A DNA stretch of 64,000 nt, taken from NCBI GenBank assembly GCA_903903985.1, contig CAIVAT010000057.1, positions 1 through 64,000 on the forward strand, written 5' to 3'. This DNA comes from an uncultured Bacteroidales bacterium (GTDB lineage: Bacteria > Bacteroidota > Bacteroidia > Bacteroidales > FEN-979). The position numbers and the translations under genes are program-made. The notes beneath the pieces were generated by a model. The model searched no databases. It saw nothing but the letters and a program-made list of their open reading frames with translations, and had not been told where the DNA came from. Each line of letters starts with the position of its first letter. The first letter of the stretch is position 1. Below, one piece after another: positions 8,457 through 17,716 of the stretch.

Positions 8457-11182
8457 TCAATCGATTTTCATCGCGTAGGGAACCCGTTTCAGAAACTTTT
8501 CTGAATGCCCGGCTACGTCATGCTCAATGCTATGACCGGATCGCTGGATATTTTTCATCCTCCATACTTGAAGTGGCAGGTGAAGCCATTGAAAGTGTTA
8601 CCGGAAAAATAAGGCTCGTTTGCAATGCTGAACTGGCACAGCGCGACATTGAGACTGCAAGAGCGGCAGAGATGGCCGTGGGACAGGAGTGGCGAATACA
8701 CTCTGAAGATAAAATGGATGAAAAGGTTCAGCCGAGACTTCAACGGTTATATGAATTCCTGAAAAGCGGAAAACTCGAAGTCAGGGTACTTCCTAACGAA
8801 ATTTTCGGATTAATTCATGGCAAAGCTGGTGTGATTACACTGCCGGACGGTAGAAAAACAGCTTTTTTAGGAAGCATAAACGAAAGCAAAACCGCATGGA
8901 AACTCAATTACGAGTTGCTTTGGGAAGATGATTCAGAGGATGCAATATCCTGGGTACAAGAGGAATTTGAAACACTTTGGTTTCACCCTAAAGCGGTTCC
9001 ACTTGCCCACGCAGTTGTTGAAGATATTGAACGATTAGCAAGCAGGAAGATCATAACCCTCGACCAATGGAAGGAAGGGGACAAACCTGCAGGAGCGATT
9101 GTTGAGACACCTGTTTACAGAAAACAATATGGATTGTGGGCGCATCAGAAGTCCTTTGTAAAACTTGCTTATGAAGAGCATTTGTGCGGACGAGGCGCCC
9201 GTTTTATCCTGGCCGACCAGGTAGGACTTGGAAAAACCCTTCAATTGGCACTTGCTGCCATGTTGATGGCCCTCCATGGTGAAAAGCCCATCCTTGTTAT
9301 AGCGCCTAAAACGCTGATCTGGCAATGGCAGGAGGAGATCAGTAAACTTCTTGATTTACCATCAGCCGTTTGGGATGGGAAAGCCTGGGTTGATGAAAAT
9401 GAAGTCCGGTACATCAATTCCAGTCCGGAAAATGCAATTACAAAATGTCCACGGAGGGTTGGTATCATTAGTCAGGGTTTGATTGTTAGAGGGGGAAGCC
9501 TAGTTGAAAAGCTTCTCGAGAAGAATTATGAGTGCGTAATTGTAGATGAATGTCACCGGGCACGGCGCAGAAACTTGCATGCAGGATGTGAAGACGAAAT
9601 TCCTGACCCGAATAAATTGATGGAATACATACTCCGGATTTCAAGACAGACCAAAAGTTTGCTATTGGCAACGGCGACACCTGTCCAGTTATATCCGATT
9701 GAGGCATATGACATGCTGATGATGTTGGCAATGGGGTCACCTCATGTTTTAGGAGATGAATTGAGTAAATGGAGACATCGGGATAAAAAGGAAATTCTTG
9801 AATTGGTTCAAGGCGTGCAGGAACAACCAGAGATGTTTGTTGATCGATGGGATTGGATGAGGGATCCTTTTCCTCCGGAATACGAAGATGACCGGATTTG
9901 GGGCCATTTACGCCGGCAGATAGGAATGCGACCTGTTGATTTTTCAGTAAGCGGAGATCAACTCAGGAGTCTGAAACCATGGGACCGGAAGAAACTTGAA
10001 GATCTTGATTCGTTTTTTACAAATAGCAACCCGTTTTTACGTCAAATTATCCGGCGAACCAGGACATTTCTTGAAGAAAACAATGATCCGATAACCCATG
10101 AACCATTCCTGAAGAAAGTAATTGTAAAGCTTTTTGGTGAGGATGATAATGAGGCAATACTATTGCCGGGATATCTCCAGGATGCCTATAATACAGCCGA
10201 AGAATTTTGTAATTCACTTGGGGAGATCATGAAATCATCCGGTTTTATCCGAACCTTATTACTCCGCAGGATGGGCAGCAGTATTGAGGCAGGGAGGTTG
10301 ACAGCTATTAAAATGCTTGGTAAAGAAACTACCTATGCGGAATTGGCAGAGGAAGACGATGACGATTTGCAGGAAAATGGCCAGGAAGAAACTTTATTAA
10401 CTCAACTCAAAACCGGAGTTAGTGCCAGGATCACTGGGAAAGAGAAGGATATTTTGCAGAGACTCATCGCCCAGCTTGAGCAGAACCAGGAAAATGATCC
10501 GAAAGCAAACCGATTACGTGAGTTATTATTTACGGAAAACTGGATAGATGCAGGCTGCATCGTTTTTTCCCAATATTACGACACGGCGCGATATTTTTCC
10601 GCATTAATTGCCGAAGAACATCCTGAAATTCCGGTAGCTGTTTACTCTGGTGGTTCAAAGTCCGGGCTCTGGTTTCATAAAGAGTACCAGCTTTGTTCCA
10701 AAGAAGAGATTAAACAAAAAGTACAGACAGGGGAAATCAAACTCATTTTCGGAACCGATAGCGCCAGCGAAGGATTGAACTTGCAGCGGTTAGGAACCCT
10801 CGTCAATATCGACCTTCCATGGAATCCCACTCGCCTTGAGCAACGTAAAGGACGTATTCAACGAATAGGCCAGGTGCGGGATGAAGTTTTCGTTTATAAT
10901 ATGAGATACCATGGCTCCGTGGAGGATCGGGTTCATCAGCTTCTCTCAGAAAGATTAAAAAATATAAACGCCATGTTTGGTCAATTACCGGATATCCTGG
11001 AGGATGTATGGATGGAAGTTGCCATTGGCAATAAGAAAAAGGCCGAAGAGATCATCAATGCAGTTCCGGAACGCAACCCATTCGAACTCCGGTATGACAG
11101 AATTGAGCATGTTGATTTTGAGACATGCAGTGAGGTGTTGAATAAGGAGGAGGTGAGGATGAAGTTGGGGGAGGGATGGTAA
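8453..11182 (+). CDS. PLD-domain SNF2-type helicase of the anti-phage cassette
   Basis: A 909-residue protein. Residues 1-190 form a phospholipase-D-like region with H122-G-K124 and a following GSIN motif (half of an HKD site, likely a nuclease). The helicase core has ADQVGLGKT near residue 255, the DECH Walker B near 363, ATATP soon after, and SNF2 motif VI QRKGRIQRIGQ near 798. This architecture matches the 'phospholipase D-like domain-containing anti-phage protein' that accompanies DUF1156 and DUF499 genes. It probably translocates on and cleaves unmethylated DNA, but that is inference. Its ATG overlaps the preceding stop (ATGA). It is the last gene of the operon and is followed by a 434-bp AT-rich gap. 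Confidence 0.8.
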   Translation: MINRFSSRREPVSETFLNARLRHAQCYDRIAGYFSSSILEVAGEAIESVTGKIRLVCNAELAQRDIETARAAEMAVGQEWRIHSEDKMDEKVQPRLQRLYEFLKSGKLEVRVLPNEIFGLIHGKAGVITLPDGRKTAFLGSINESKTAWKLNYELLWEDDSEDAISWVQEEFETLWFHPKAVPLAHAVVEDIERLASRKIITLDQWKEGDKPAGAIVETPVYRKQYGLWAHQKSFVKLAYEEHLCGRGARFILADQVGLGKTLQLALAAMLMALHGEKPILVIAPKTLIWQWQEEISKLLDLPSAVWDGKAWVDENEVRYINSSPENAITKCPRRVGIISQGLIVRGGSLVEKLLEKNYECVIVDECHRARRRNLHAGCEDEIPDPNKLMEYILRISRQTKSLLLATATPVQLYPIEAYDMLMMLAMGSPHVLGDELSKWRHRDKKEILELVQGVQEQPEMFVDRWDWMRDPFPPEYEDDRIWGHLRRQIGMRPVDFSVSGDQLRSLKPWDRKKLEDLDSFFTNSNPFLRQIIRRTRTFLEENNDPITHEPFLKKVIVKLFGEDDNEAILLPGYLQDAYNTAEEFCNSLGEIMKSSGFIRTLLLRRMGSSIEAGRLTAIKMLGKETTYAELAEEDDDDLQENGQEETLLTQLKTGVSARITGKEKDILQRLIAQLEQNQENDPKANRLRELLFTENWIDAGCIVFSQYYDTARYFSALIAEEHPEIPVAVYSGGSKSGLWFHKEYQLCSKEEIKQKVQTGEIKLIFGTDSASEGLNLQRLGTLVNIDLPWNPTRLEQRKGRIQRIGQVRDEVFVYNMRYHGSVEDRVHQLLSERLKNINAMFGQLPDILEDVWMEVAIGNKKKAEEIINAVPERNPFELRYDRIEHVDFETCSEVLNKEEVRMKLGEGW

Positions 11183-11616
11183 TGTTTAAGATAAATTAAA
11201 TTTTCGGAATACAGTTGATCATCTTTCATTTATAACGTAAAAAGTAACACCAATAAGTCAAAATAACTGAAATCCACCTCTTATTTGAAGATTATAGACC
11301 GATCTGATTTACTGAATAATATTATGAACTACAGATAATAATGCGTTTAATCCCGTGCTTATTCAGAAATTGATTGTTATTGTGTTTTACTATACATAGG
11401 TTACCTGAATATGGCAAGTAATTAATTGTTGAATTGATTAGTAAGAAAAAAAATGATAATAACGTGGGGAAAGCAAAACAAGAATTTACAAGTCAAAAAA
11501 CAATGACCATTTATGTTGCCTTTAGATGATTAAGATGTCATAGATGGAAAGAAGGGTAGTAATAAATTATAACTCTATAAGCATTGTTCAAGTTAGTAGA
11601 TTAAATAGTCAATTTT
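11183..11616. other. AT-rich intergenic region
   Basis: The 434 bases between the helicase and mcrB hold no convincing ORF, RNA gene, hairpin terminator or repeat. The AT-rich composition and position suggest a promoter for the McrBC unit somewhere here, but I could not pick out a clear TAnnTTTG box. Confidence 0.4.
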
Positions 11617-14247
11617 ATGGAAGAATTTAAAAGTGTTAAACTATTCGATTGGGTTCCTTTTTTCAAAGAACTTTGCTCCAATATCGCGATAATAGCTAAA
11701 AATAAAGCGAACAGAAACAGCGCTTTACATCAAAAGGCGAAATTTATTTTTGGTGATACTCATCCGATTTTTACAAATCCGGAAATTGACCCTTTATCCT
11801 TTGTCTATTCACTGGCTCAAAAAAATACAATAAATCAAAAACAAAATACATTTGCTTCGGTGAAAAACACATTCAACCTAGTTTCATCTATTCCTACTGA
11901 TTGGTATTTCCCAACCCCAACACCGCACACAAAAGCTCTTTTTTATAATAAAGGAGTATATGTTACAAATGGAGATGAGATTATTGATTCGGAAATCATA
12001 TGGCGTTTTTTCCTTGATGTTTTTGAAACAGGGAATATTTCCGAACAAGATTTTTTTAGAATATTATCGATTAAAAATGTTGGCATTACTAAGCTAACAC
12101 AGACTATGTATCTTATCAATCCAATCAAATTCATAGCTGTAGACGAACCTACTTCATGGCTTCCAATATTCAATGTTAATTTAAAAGAAATAAAAAGTAG
12201 TATTGAGTTAAAAGGTCTTACATCATACAATGAATATCTTGACAAATTTGTTTCAGCATACCCGGAATGTAGTTACTATGAAATAAATCTTCTAACATAT
12301 TTGTTAGGCAAGTCGAATGGTTCCCTCAAAGTTTCAACAACATATTGTCAAGTAAGTAGTAAGGTTTATGGCCAAAACGAAGATGATTACTTTGACGAGT
12401 TCGTGGAGAATAATTCCATTCGTACTGGAGGCCCCGATAGTACTAACGGTAAATTTAAATATCGTTTATCTGATGTTAATGAAGGTGATATTGTTTTAGT
12501 AAGACGTGGGACTAAAAAACTGGGTGGTATTGGTATAATAATACACAATGGATATCTTGATGGAGGATATACAAAGGAGAAAACAATAAAAATTCTTTGG
12601 TTTAATAAAAAAAATAAAGTGCTTGATAATGCACTGGGGGATATGTCGGGCTTTAATATTGCCACCGATAAAACAAGAAATAGTTTCAATAGCTTATATC
12701 CTGAAACCTTTCATTTAATTGATAGGATAAGAGAGAAACAGAATTTTAAAAAGTCAAGTACTAAAATAGTTAAAAACGGTATTATGGAGAAGAATCTTAT
12801 TCTTTATGGTCCTCCGGGAACCGGAAAAACTTACTCCACTATTGGGAAAAGTATCATTATTGCAAACCCAGATTATATATTTCCAATGGAGGGAACAAAT
12901 GAGGAGATTCGTAAAAATATTAAGGGCGAATTCGAAAAATTACAAAATGATCATCGTATTTTCTTATGCACCTTTCATCAGAGTTTAAGCTATGAGGATT
13001 TTATTGAAGGGATAAAACCAAAGTTAAATAATGAGACAGAAAACAGCTCCCTTTCATATTCACTTCGACCAGGTATTTTTAAGAAAGCTTGTGCTTATGC
13101 GGCCTATTTCTGCTATAATGCATCTAAGATGGTTGATCCAGATGCCACTAATTATTATTTTGACGAATTATATGAGGCTTTTATTGCCCACTTGTCAGAT
13201 AAACTAATTAAGGCTCCTCCAGAATTTGATTCGATATCAGGGAAAAAGATAACAGTAAAAAAAATCAACAGTAATGATTCCATTATTGCCAATTCTAAAG
13301 CAACCAAGAGTCTTAAAGACCCTGCTCCTTTAACCAAAGAAAATTTTCAGAAATTGTACGATAAATTTGACTCCGCTGAGGAAATCACGTCTCTTCAAGA
13401 AATAAGAGACGCCGTCCAAATTCAACCACGTACAACCGAATTTTATGCATTATTTAGCGGGCTAAAAGAATTTGAAAAAACATTTACGCCCGAGCAGTTT
13501 GATGAGTCTGAAGTTGATAATTTGGAATATTTGGATGAATCAGAAATAATCAAGAAGTATGAAAGTGGTGTTTTTACGGAATCCGTTACTTCACATGGTA
13601 ACGTTGCGGATTCAGTCGTTTTGATAATTGATGAAATTAATCGAGGTAATATTGCAGCAATTTTCGGTGAACTTATTACATTGATTGAATCCGACAAACG
13701 TTGGGGAGCAATGGAACAAATGAAAATATGTTTACCTTATTCTCAATTAGATTTTTTTATTCCTGTCAATCTTCATGTTATTGGTACAATGAACACCGCA
13801 GATCGCAGTGTTGAAGCGCTCGATACGGCTCTGCGTCGCCGGTTCAATTTCGAATTTATGCCTCCATTAAATAATGAAGTTCCAGAAAATATAGAAGAAA
13901 TTCAATTCAGGAAAATATTTATCGCTATCAATGAGTCTATTGCCTATTTAATGGACGAGGATCATAAAATTGGTCATTCATACTTCATGGATATTACAAC
14001 CAAAACTGCATTGAAAGAGGCTTTTAAAAATAAAATAATCCCACTTCTGAAGGAATATTTCTATAATGATTTTGGCAAAATTAGATTAGTGTTAGGTGAT
14101 GGATTTGTTGTAAAAAACGATGGACCAGGTGCGAAACCTAAATTCGCTGCTGATGATAGTGACTTTATTCTAGAAAAGACAATCTTCGAATTAATCCAAA
14201 TTGATGAAGAATTCGATATAGCATTAGCTTTGAATAAAATCATTTAA
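11617..14247 (+). CDS. mcrB: McrB-like GTPase with internal EVE/PUA-like domain
   Basis: An 876-residue McrB-family AAA+ protein, much longer than E. coli McrB (459). The Walker A GPPGTGKT is at 398-405, the Walker B LIIDEINRGN near 669, the McrB signature GTMNTADRS near 722, and ALRRRF near 737. Upstream, residues about 244-370 contain GKFKYRLSDVNEGDIVLVRRG and GGIGII, resembling an EVE/PUA-like modified-base reader. The N-terminal 240 residues are of unknown fold. The protein should form a hexameric motor that recognises modified DNA and drives the McrC nuclease. The McrC gene follows after one base. The sequence is notably AT-rich, suggesting horizontal acquisition. Confidence 0.88.
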   Translation: MEEFKSVKLFDWVPFFKELCSNIAIIAKNKANRNSALHQKAKFIFGDTHPIFTNPEIDPLSFVYSLAQKNTINQKQNTFASVKNTFNLVSSIPTDWYFPTPTPHTKALFYNKGVYVTNGDEIIDSEIIWRFFLDVFETGNISEQDFFRILSIKNVGITKLTQTMYLINPIKFIAVDEPTSWLPIFNVNLKEIKSSIELKGLTSYNEYLDKFVSAYPECSYYEINLLTYLLGKSNGSLKVSTTYCQVSSKVYGQNEDDYFDEFVENNSIRTGGPDSTNGKFKYRLSDVNEGDIVLVRRGTKKLGGIGIIIHNGYLDGGYTKEKTIKILWFNKKNKVLDNALGDMSGFNIATDKTRNSFNSLYPETFHLIDRIREKQNFKKSSTKIVKNGIMEKNLILYGPPGTGKTYSTIGKSIIIANPDYIFPMEGTNEEIRKNIKGEFEKLQNDHRIFLCTFHQSLSYEDFIEGIKPKLNNETENSSLSYSLRPGIFKKACAYAAYFCYNASKMVDPDATNYYFDELYEAFIAHLSDKLIKAPPEFDSISGKKITVKKINSNDSIIANSKATKSLKDPAPLTKENFQKLYDKFDSAEEITSLQEIRDAVQIQPRTTEFYALFSGLKEFEKTFTPEQFDESEVDNLEYLDESEIIKKYESGVFTESVTSHGNVADSVVLIIDEINRGNIAAIFGELITLIESDKRWGAMEQMKICLPYSQLDFFIPVNLHVIGTMNTADRSVEALDTALRRRFNFEFMPPLNNEVPENIEEIQFRKIFIAINESIAYLMDEDHKIGHSYFMDITTKTALKEAFKNKIIPLLKEYFYNDFGKIRLVLGDGFVVKNDGPGAKPKFAADDSDFILEKTIFELIQIDEEFDIALALNKII

Positions 14248-14248
14248 C

Positions 14249-15532
14249 ATGCCTGGGTCAAAAACCATATCAGTTTTTGAATACGGCTGGCTTGTTGTTG
14301 GTTGTAGTTATGGGTTATCTAAAACAGTGTTTACCGACATTCATTATAAACTATTAAACCGGTACCTTACTCAGAATCCTGATTGCGGCTATTTTTCTGT
14401 TTACTTTAATCGTATTCGATTTTGCAACTATGTAGGGGTTATTCATGTCGGCGATGTAACAGTCGAAGTACTTCCAAAAATTGACAAGCATATATCAGAC
14501 AAGTCAGTCTGGCAAAAAATCTTAGTTGACATGTTGGCCATTGCTCTTCATGTTGATGCTCAAACAACGACCTTTGCCAATATTCAACTTCGTCAGTTCA
14601 ATGTACTAGAAACATACTTGTCATTATTTTTATCGCATGCCGAAACTTTAATTCATCAGGGCTTAGTTAAAAAATATCGCACCAAGTCATCAAATCAAAA
14701 TGCGTTAAAGGGGAAATTGCTCTTTCAAAAACAAATATCTGAAAATCAAGTTCATGCGGAACGATTTTATATTTCACATCAAATATACGATAGAAATAAT
14801 ATTTATAATTCTATCCTCCCTCAAACGATGCAGTGTATTCAAACACTCAGCGTTTCTATGTCCACTTCTAGGTTGTGCCTCAAACTATTGCTTGATTTTC
14901 CTGAATGCTCGCCAATAAAAGTATCGCATAAATTGTTTCAAAATTTAAGTTTTGACCGAAAAACTGAAAGATATAAAACCGCTATAGAATTAGCCAAAAT
15001 AATTCTTCTCAATTACCATCCCGATGTAAAGGGAGGTAATGAAAATATCCTTGCAATTATGTTTGACATGAACTTATTGTGGGAAAGTTATATCTATGCA
15101 ATGATTTTAAAATCAAAGAATTTTCAGGATATTGAATGCAAAGTCGAGGCTCAAAAACCATTGTATTTCTGGCAACATCCAGACAAATGGAGTTTCCGAT
15201 TAATACCTGATTTGGTGGTAACAAAGAATGACACCAAAGAGATATTTATCCTTGACACTAAGTGGAAATATAATAGAGATACAGCAATTGAGGACATTCG
15301 ACAGATGTATGCCTATGGTCAATATTTCGAAGCAAAAAAAAGATACTTACTCTACCCGGAAAAATTAGATGACCCCAAAGTAATGAAACAGGATGGTAAA
15401 TTTTATGACATTATAGGGAAAGAGCCATCCGATGAGAATATCTGTGGATTAATACATATTGATTTGCTTACTATTGAAAACAAATTGAATCGCGAAATTG
15501 GGAAAGAGATTTTGAGTGTTTGTTTCAAATAA
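14249..15532 (+). CDS. mcrC: McrC-like endonuclease subunit
   Basis: A 427-residue McrC-family protein. Family features include EVLPKID near residues 71-77 and the PD-(D/E)xK nuclease core: IPDLVV near 319-324, then ILDTKWK near 333-339, giving the D...DxK catalytic pair. In McrBC systems this subunit binds the McrB ring and cuts DNA carrying modified cytosines. The start lies one base after the McrB stop and its stop overlaps the next start as TAATG, so the three genes form one coupled unit with the EVE gene. Confidence 0.88.
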   Translation: MPGSKTISVFEYGWLVVGCSYGLSKTVFTDIHYKLLNRYLTQNPDCGYFSVYFNRIRFCNYVGVIHVGDVTVEVLPKIDKHISDKSVWQKILVDMLAIALHVDAQTTTFANIQLRQFNVLETYLSLFLSHAETLIHQGLVKKYRTKSSNQNALKGKLLFQKQISENQVHAERFYISHQIYDRNNIYNSILPQTMQCIQTLSVSMSTSRLCLKLLLDFPECSPIKVSHKLFQNLSFDRKTERYKTAIELAKIILLNYHPDVKGGNENILAIMFDMNLLWESYIYAMILKSKNFQDIECKVEAQKPLYFWQHPDKWSFRLIPDLVVTKNDTKEIFILDTKWKYNRDTAIEDIRQMYAYGQYFEAKKRYLLYPEKLDDPKVMKQDGKFYDIIGKEPSDENICGLIHIDLLTIENKLNREIGKEILSVCFK

Positions 15533-15882
15533 TGGAGTTTTATATGAATCATTGGTTAGAAAAATTTGCCCCATTCCGATATAGTTGGCAGGATGTTCTA
15601 CTAAACGGCAAGTATGGAATTTATTCTGTCAGAAATCCCCGGGCTCGAAATAATCCCCAGGCAATGGGATTAAGAGATGAAGTCTTGTTTAATCAAAGTA
15701 AGGAAGGGAACTGTGCGATGGGGAACATGAGAGTAATTCAGGAAGCCCATCAAGATCCAACGATCAAGGATTATTTTTGGGCATCAACCACTTTTGAACC
15801 AATAAAATCGTTCGACACTCCATTCCCATTAGGAAAAATCAAACAAATTCCAGAATTGCATAGTATTAGATTAATAAAATAG
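15532..15882 (+). CDS. stand-alone EVE-domain protein
   Basis: A 116-residue single-domain EVE protein: HWLEKFAPFRYSW, then YGIYSVRNPRARNNPQAMGLRDEVLFNQS, then QEAHQDP, which follows the EVE pattern W-x-x-K..YSW..VRN..ARN...GD.vlFY. EVE domains are PUA/YTH-like readers of modified bases in nucleic acids. The start at 15532 overlaps the McrC stop (TAATG); an alternative start at 15544 would remove four residues. It probably acts as an extra modified-base sensor or accessory for the neighbouring McrBC nuclease. A longer upstream opening at 15520 is less likely because it overlaps McrC further. Confidence 0.8.
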   Translation: MEFYMNHWLEKFAPFRYSWQDVLLNGKYGIYSVRNPRARNNPQAMGLRDEVLFNQSKEGNCAMGNMRVIQEAHQDPTIKDYFWASTTFEPIKSFDTPFPLGKIKQIPELHSIRLIK

Positions 15883-16004
15883 CCGTGGTTGTCGATAGTT
15901 CAATTGAATAATGATGACTACAAATTGATCAAGCAATGTGTAATATTTACAAGCTTCTATGACACCCTCAAATTCAATAATAAAGACATTAAACATATTT
16001 ATAA

Positions 16005-16739
16005 ATGAACGACAAATCATTCTCCGATGCATCACGAGCAGAGCAATTTCTTGGTCTTTTTAATGAAATCGAGCAGGAATTTCGTTCAAGGCTTCTGACT
16101 GATGAACACAAATCTTTTTTTGAGGTGGTAGATACTCTGTCAGATAGAGATCAGGCAGTTCGTCATTATGCAAGAAAGTTAAAAATGTACGCTGGTTTAC
16201 GAAATGTAATTGTTCATGGCAATAAAACAAATGGTCAGGTTGTTGCCGAACCGAATGAATTTGCCCTGGACGAATTCACTAGGATAAAAGAAAAAGTTCT
16301 GGCCCCAAAGAAAGTTTTTCCGGATTTATTGAATCATAGACCTGAAAAGATTGATGCTGATGATCTAATCTCAGCAGCACTGATGATTTTCAAGGAAAAG
16401 AAATATTCACAAATACTTGTATATAGAAATAATGCTTACATCGGGATGCTGAGGACAATGACCATTGCCAGCTGGCTTGCAAATTATCCGGAAACAGATC
16501 TCATCAACCTTCATAACTTTAAAGTTCAGGAAATTCTCAGCTTTGACGACAAGGAAAGAAATGAAATATTCAGGTCTGTGGAAGTGAATATATTTGAGGT
16601 TCTCGAAATATTTCAAAAGAATGAGGTATCAAATGTTAAAGTTGATTCTATTATCATTACAGACAATGGAAGGTCATCGGGTAATCCCCGCACAATAATT
16701 ACCGAATGGGACCTCCCAAAAATATTGAAAAACGTATGA
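16005..16739 (+). CDS. HEPN-like N-terminus with paired CBS domains
   Basis: A 244-residue protein. The helical N-terminal ~100 residues carry GLRNVIVHG; the R66-x4-H71 spacing fits the Rx4-6H motif of HEPN RNases, although such motifs also occur in non-catalytic HEPN-like helices. Residues about 105-240 read as a CBS pair: the first repeat contains DDLISAALMIFKEKKYSQILV and GMLR, the second ends in TIITEWDLPKIL. CBS pairs bind adenine nucleotides or SAM, so this may be a ligand-gated RNase or sensor. Its stop overlaps the start of the nucleosidase-like gene (ATGATGA). I know no named system with this pair; defence function is inferred from location. Confidence 0.55.
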   Translation: MNDKSFSDASRAEQFLGLFNEIEQEFRSRLLTDEHKSFFEVVDTLSDRDQAVRHYARKLKMYAGLRNVIVHGNKTNGQVVAEPNEFALDEFTRIKEKVLAPKKVFPDLLNHRPEKIDADDLISAALMIFKEKKYSQILVYRNNAYIGMLRTMTIASWLANYPETDLINLHNFKVQEILSFDDKERNEIFRSVEVNIFEVLEIFQKNEVSNVKVDSIIITDNGRSSGNPRTIITEWDLPKILKNV

Positions 16740-17446
16740 TGAATAGAAAAAGCAAGGTATGCATCCCAATTGCTGCAAAAGAAGAATGGCAAGCATTCCT
16801 TGTCACGATGACTATCAATGAACAAGACTGTAAATCCTTTCCATATGGAGTTTACATCGAACTTCTAATAAATGATTGGCATTGTGTTTTTTATCATTCA
16901 GGTGCCACTAAAACCCGTTCAGCCGGTGCTTGCCAGTATGCCATCGATAACTGGCACCCAAGAAGGATTATTCTTCTTGGTACAGCCGGAGGGGTGGGCG
17001 CTGATCTGCAAAACCTTGATTTGGTGGTTGCTTCCAAAACCAGCCAATATGACTGTATTGAAGGGATGAGCGCCAAAATTGATTTTTTCTATGAAATCTT
17101 TAATGAAGAAATCGATAATAGTTGGATCGATTTTTCAAAACTTCCGAATAGAACCTTCCATGGCCTGATTGCAACTGCTGATATGGATGTAGGTTTCTCT
17201 AAAGCAGAAGACCTAAGGAAATATGATGTGCTTGCTGCAGACTGGGAATCAGGTGCAATTTCGCACATTTGTAGGATTAATGAGGTCCCTCACTGCATCA
17301 TTCGAGGGGTTTCAGATGTACCTAAGTCAGACAGCCCGGAAGATATAAAAAAACAGCAAATAGAATTCCTGAAAAACACACCAATTATCATGGAACTACT
17401 TTTAAGAAATGTATTGCCAGCCTTATTGTCGATGGAGAAGAACTAA
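16736..17446 (+). CDS. MTA/SAH nucleosidase-like (PNP/UDP family) protein
   Basis: A 236-residue member of the purine nucleoside phosphorylase/MTAN superfamily. It shows CIPIAAKEEW at the N-terminus (position of the catalytic Glu in MTAN), FYHSGATKTRSAGA and LLGTAGGVG in the middle, DWESGAISHI (position of the conserved M-E motif) and GVSD near the C-terminus (catalytic Asp). These residues suggest an active N-glycosidase or phosphorylase acting on a purine nucleoside, perhaps SAH, MTA or a nucleotide signal. The ATG at 16736 overlaps the stop of the HEPN-CBS gene, so the two are translationally coupled; a second ATG at 16739 is equally possible. Related domains serve as effectors in other bacterial defence systems. 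Confidence 0.7.
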   Translation: MMNRKSKVCIPIAAKEEWQAFLVTMTINEQDCKSFPYGVYIELLINDWHCVFYHSGATKTRSAGACQYAIDNWHPRRIILLGTAGGVGADLQNLDLVVASKTSQYDCIEGMSAKIDFFYEIFNEEIDNSWIDFSKLPNRTFHGLIATADMDVGFSKAEDLRKYDVLAADWESGAISHICRINEVPHCIIRGVSDVPKSDSPEDIKKQQIEFLKNTPIIMELLLRNVLPALLSMEKN

Positions 17447-17504
17447 AAACCCCTATCTGGATAATATTATTAGGAAACATCATCTTTAAGTTGTACATTT
17501 GTCG

Positions 17505-17638
17505 TTGCATTAAGAGATTCTGCTTTGACAGGACGGCAACCGGGAAAGAACACCACGGTGCCAACACAATGCGCAGCTACTGCTGAAAAAAGGTTCGTTT
17601 TCCCTTTTCTAAAATTTTCAGTGGTTTTCTTGATGCAA
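17505..17638. repeat. foldable ~135-bp repeat, copy 1
   Basis: The ends pair as TTGCATTAAGA / TCTTGATGCAA. Inside, GGGAAA at about 17542-17547 can pair with TTTCCC near 17599-17604, and CAGC/GCTG forms a small hairpin at 17574-17585. About the first 93 bases are roughly 85% identical to a second copy at 18616-18750. The two copies flank one gene in direct orientation, like a cassette. Confidence 0.75.
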
Positions 17639-17716
17639 TGATTTTGAAATTTAATCTTTCATTGAAATGGAAGAAAATAATCAAATCTCATTTGTCTTTT
17701 GACACATTGCAATAGT

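Noticed and set aside
1755-11182. DISARM system
   Set aside because: There is a methylase, a helicase and a PLD domain, but no DrmA- or DrmB-type (DUF1998) gene and the gene set fits the DUF499/DUF1156 group better.
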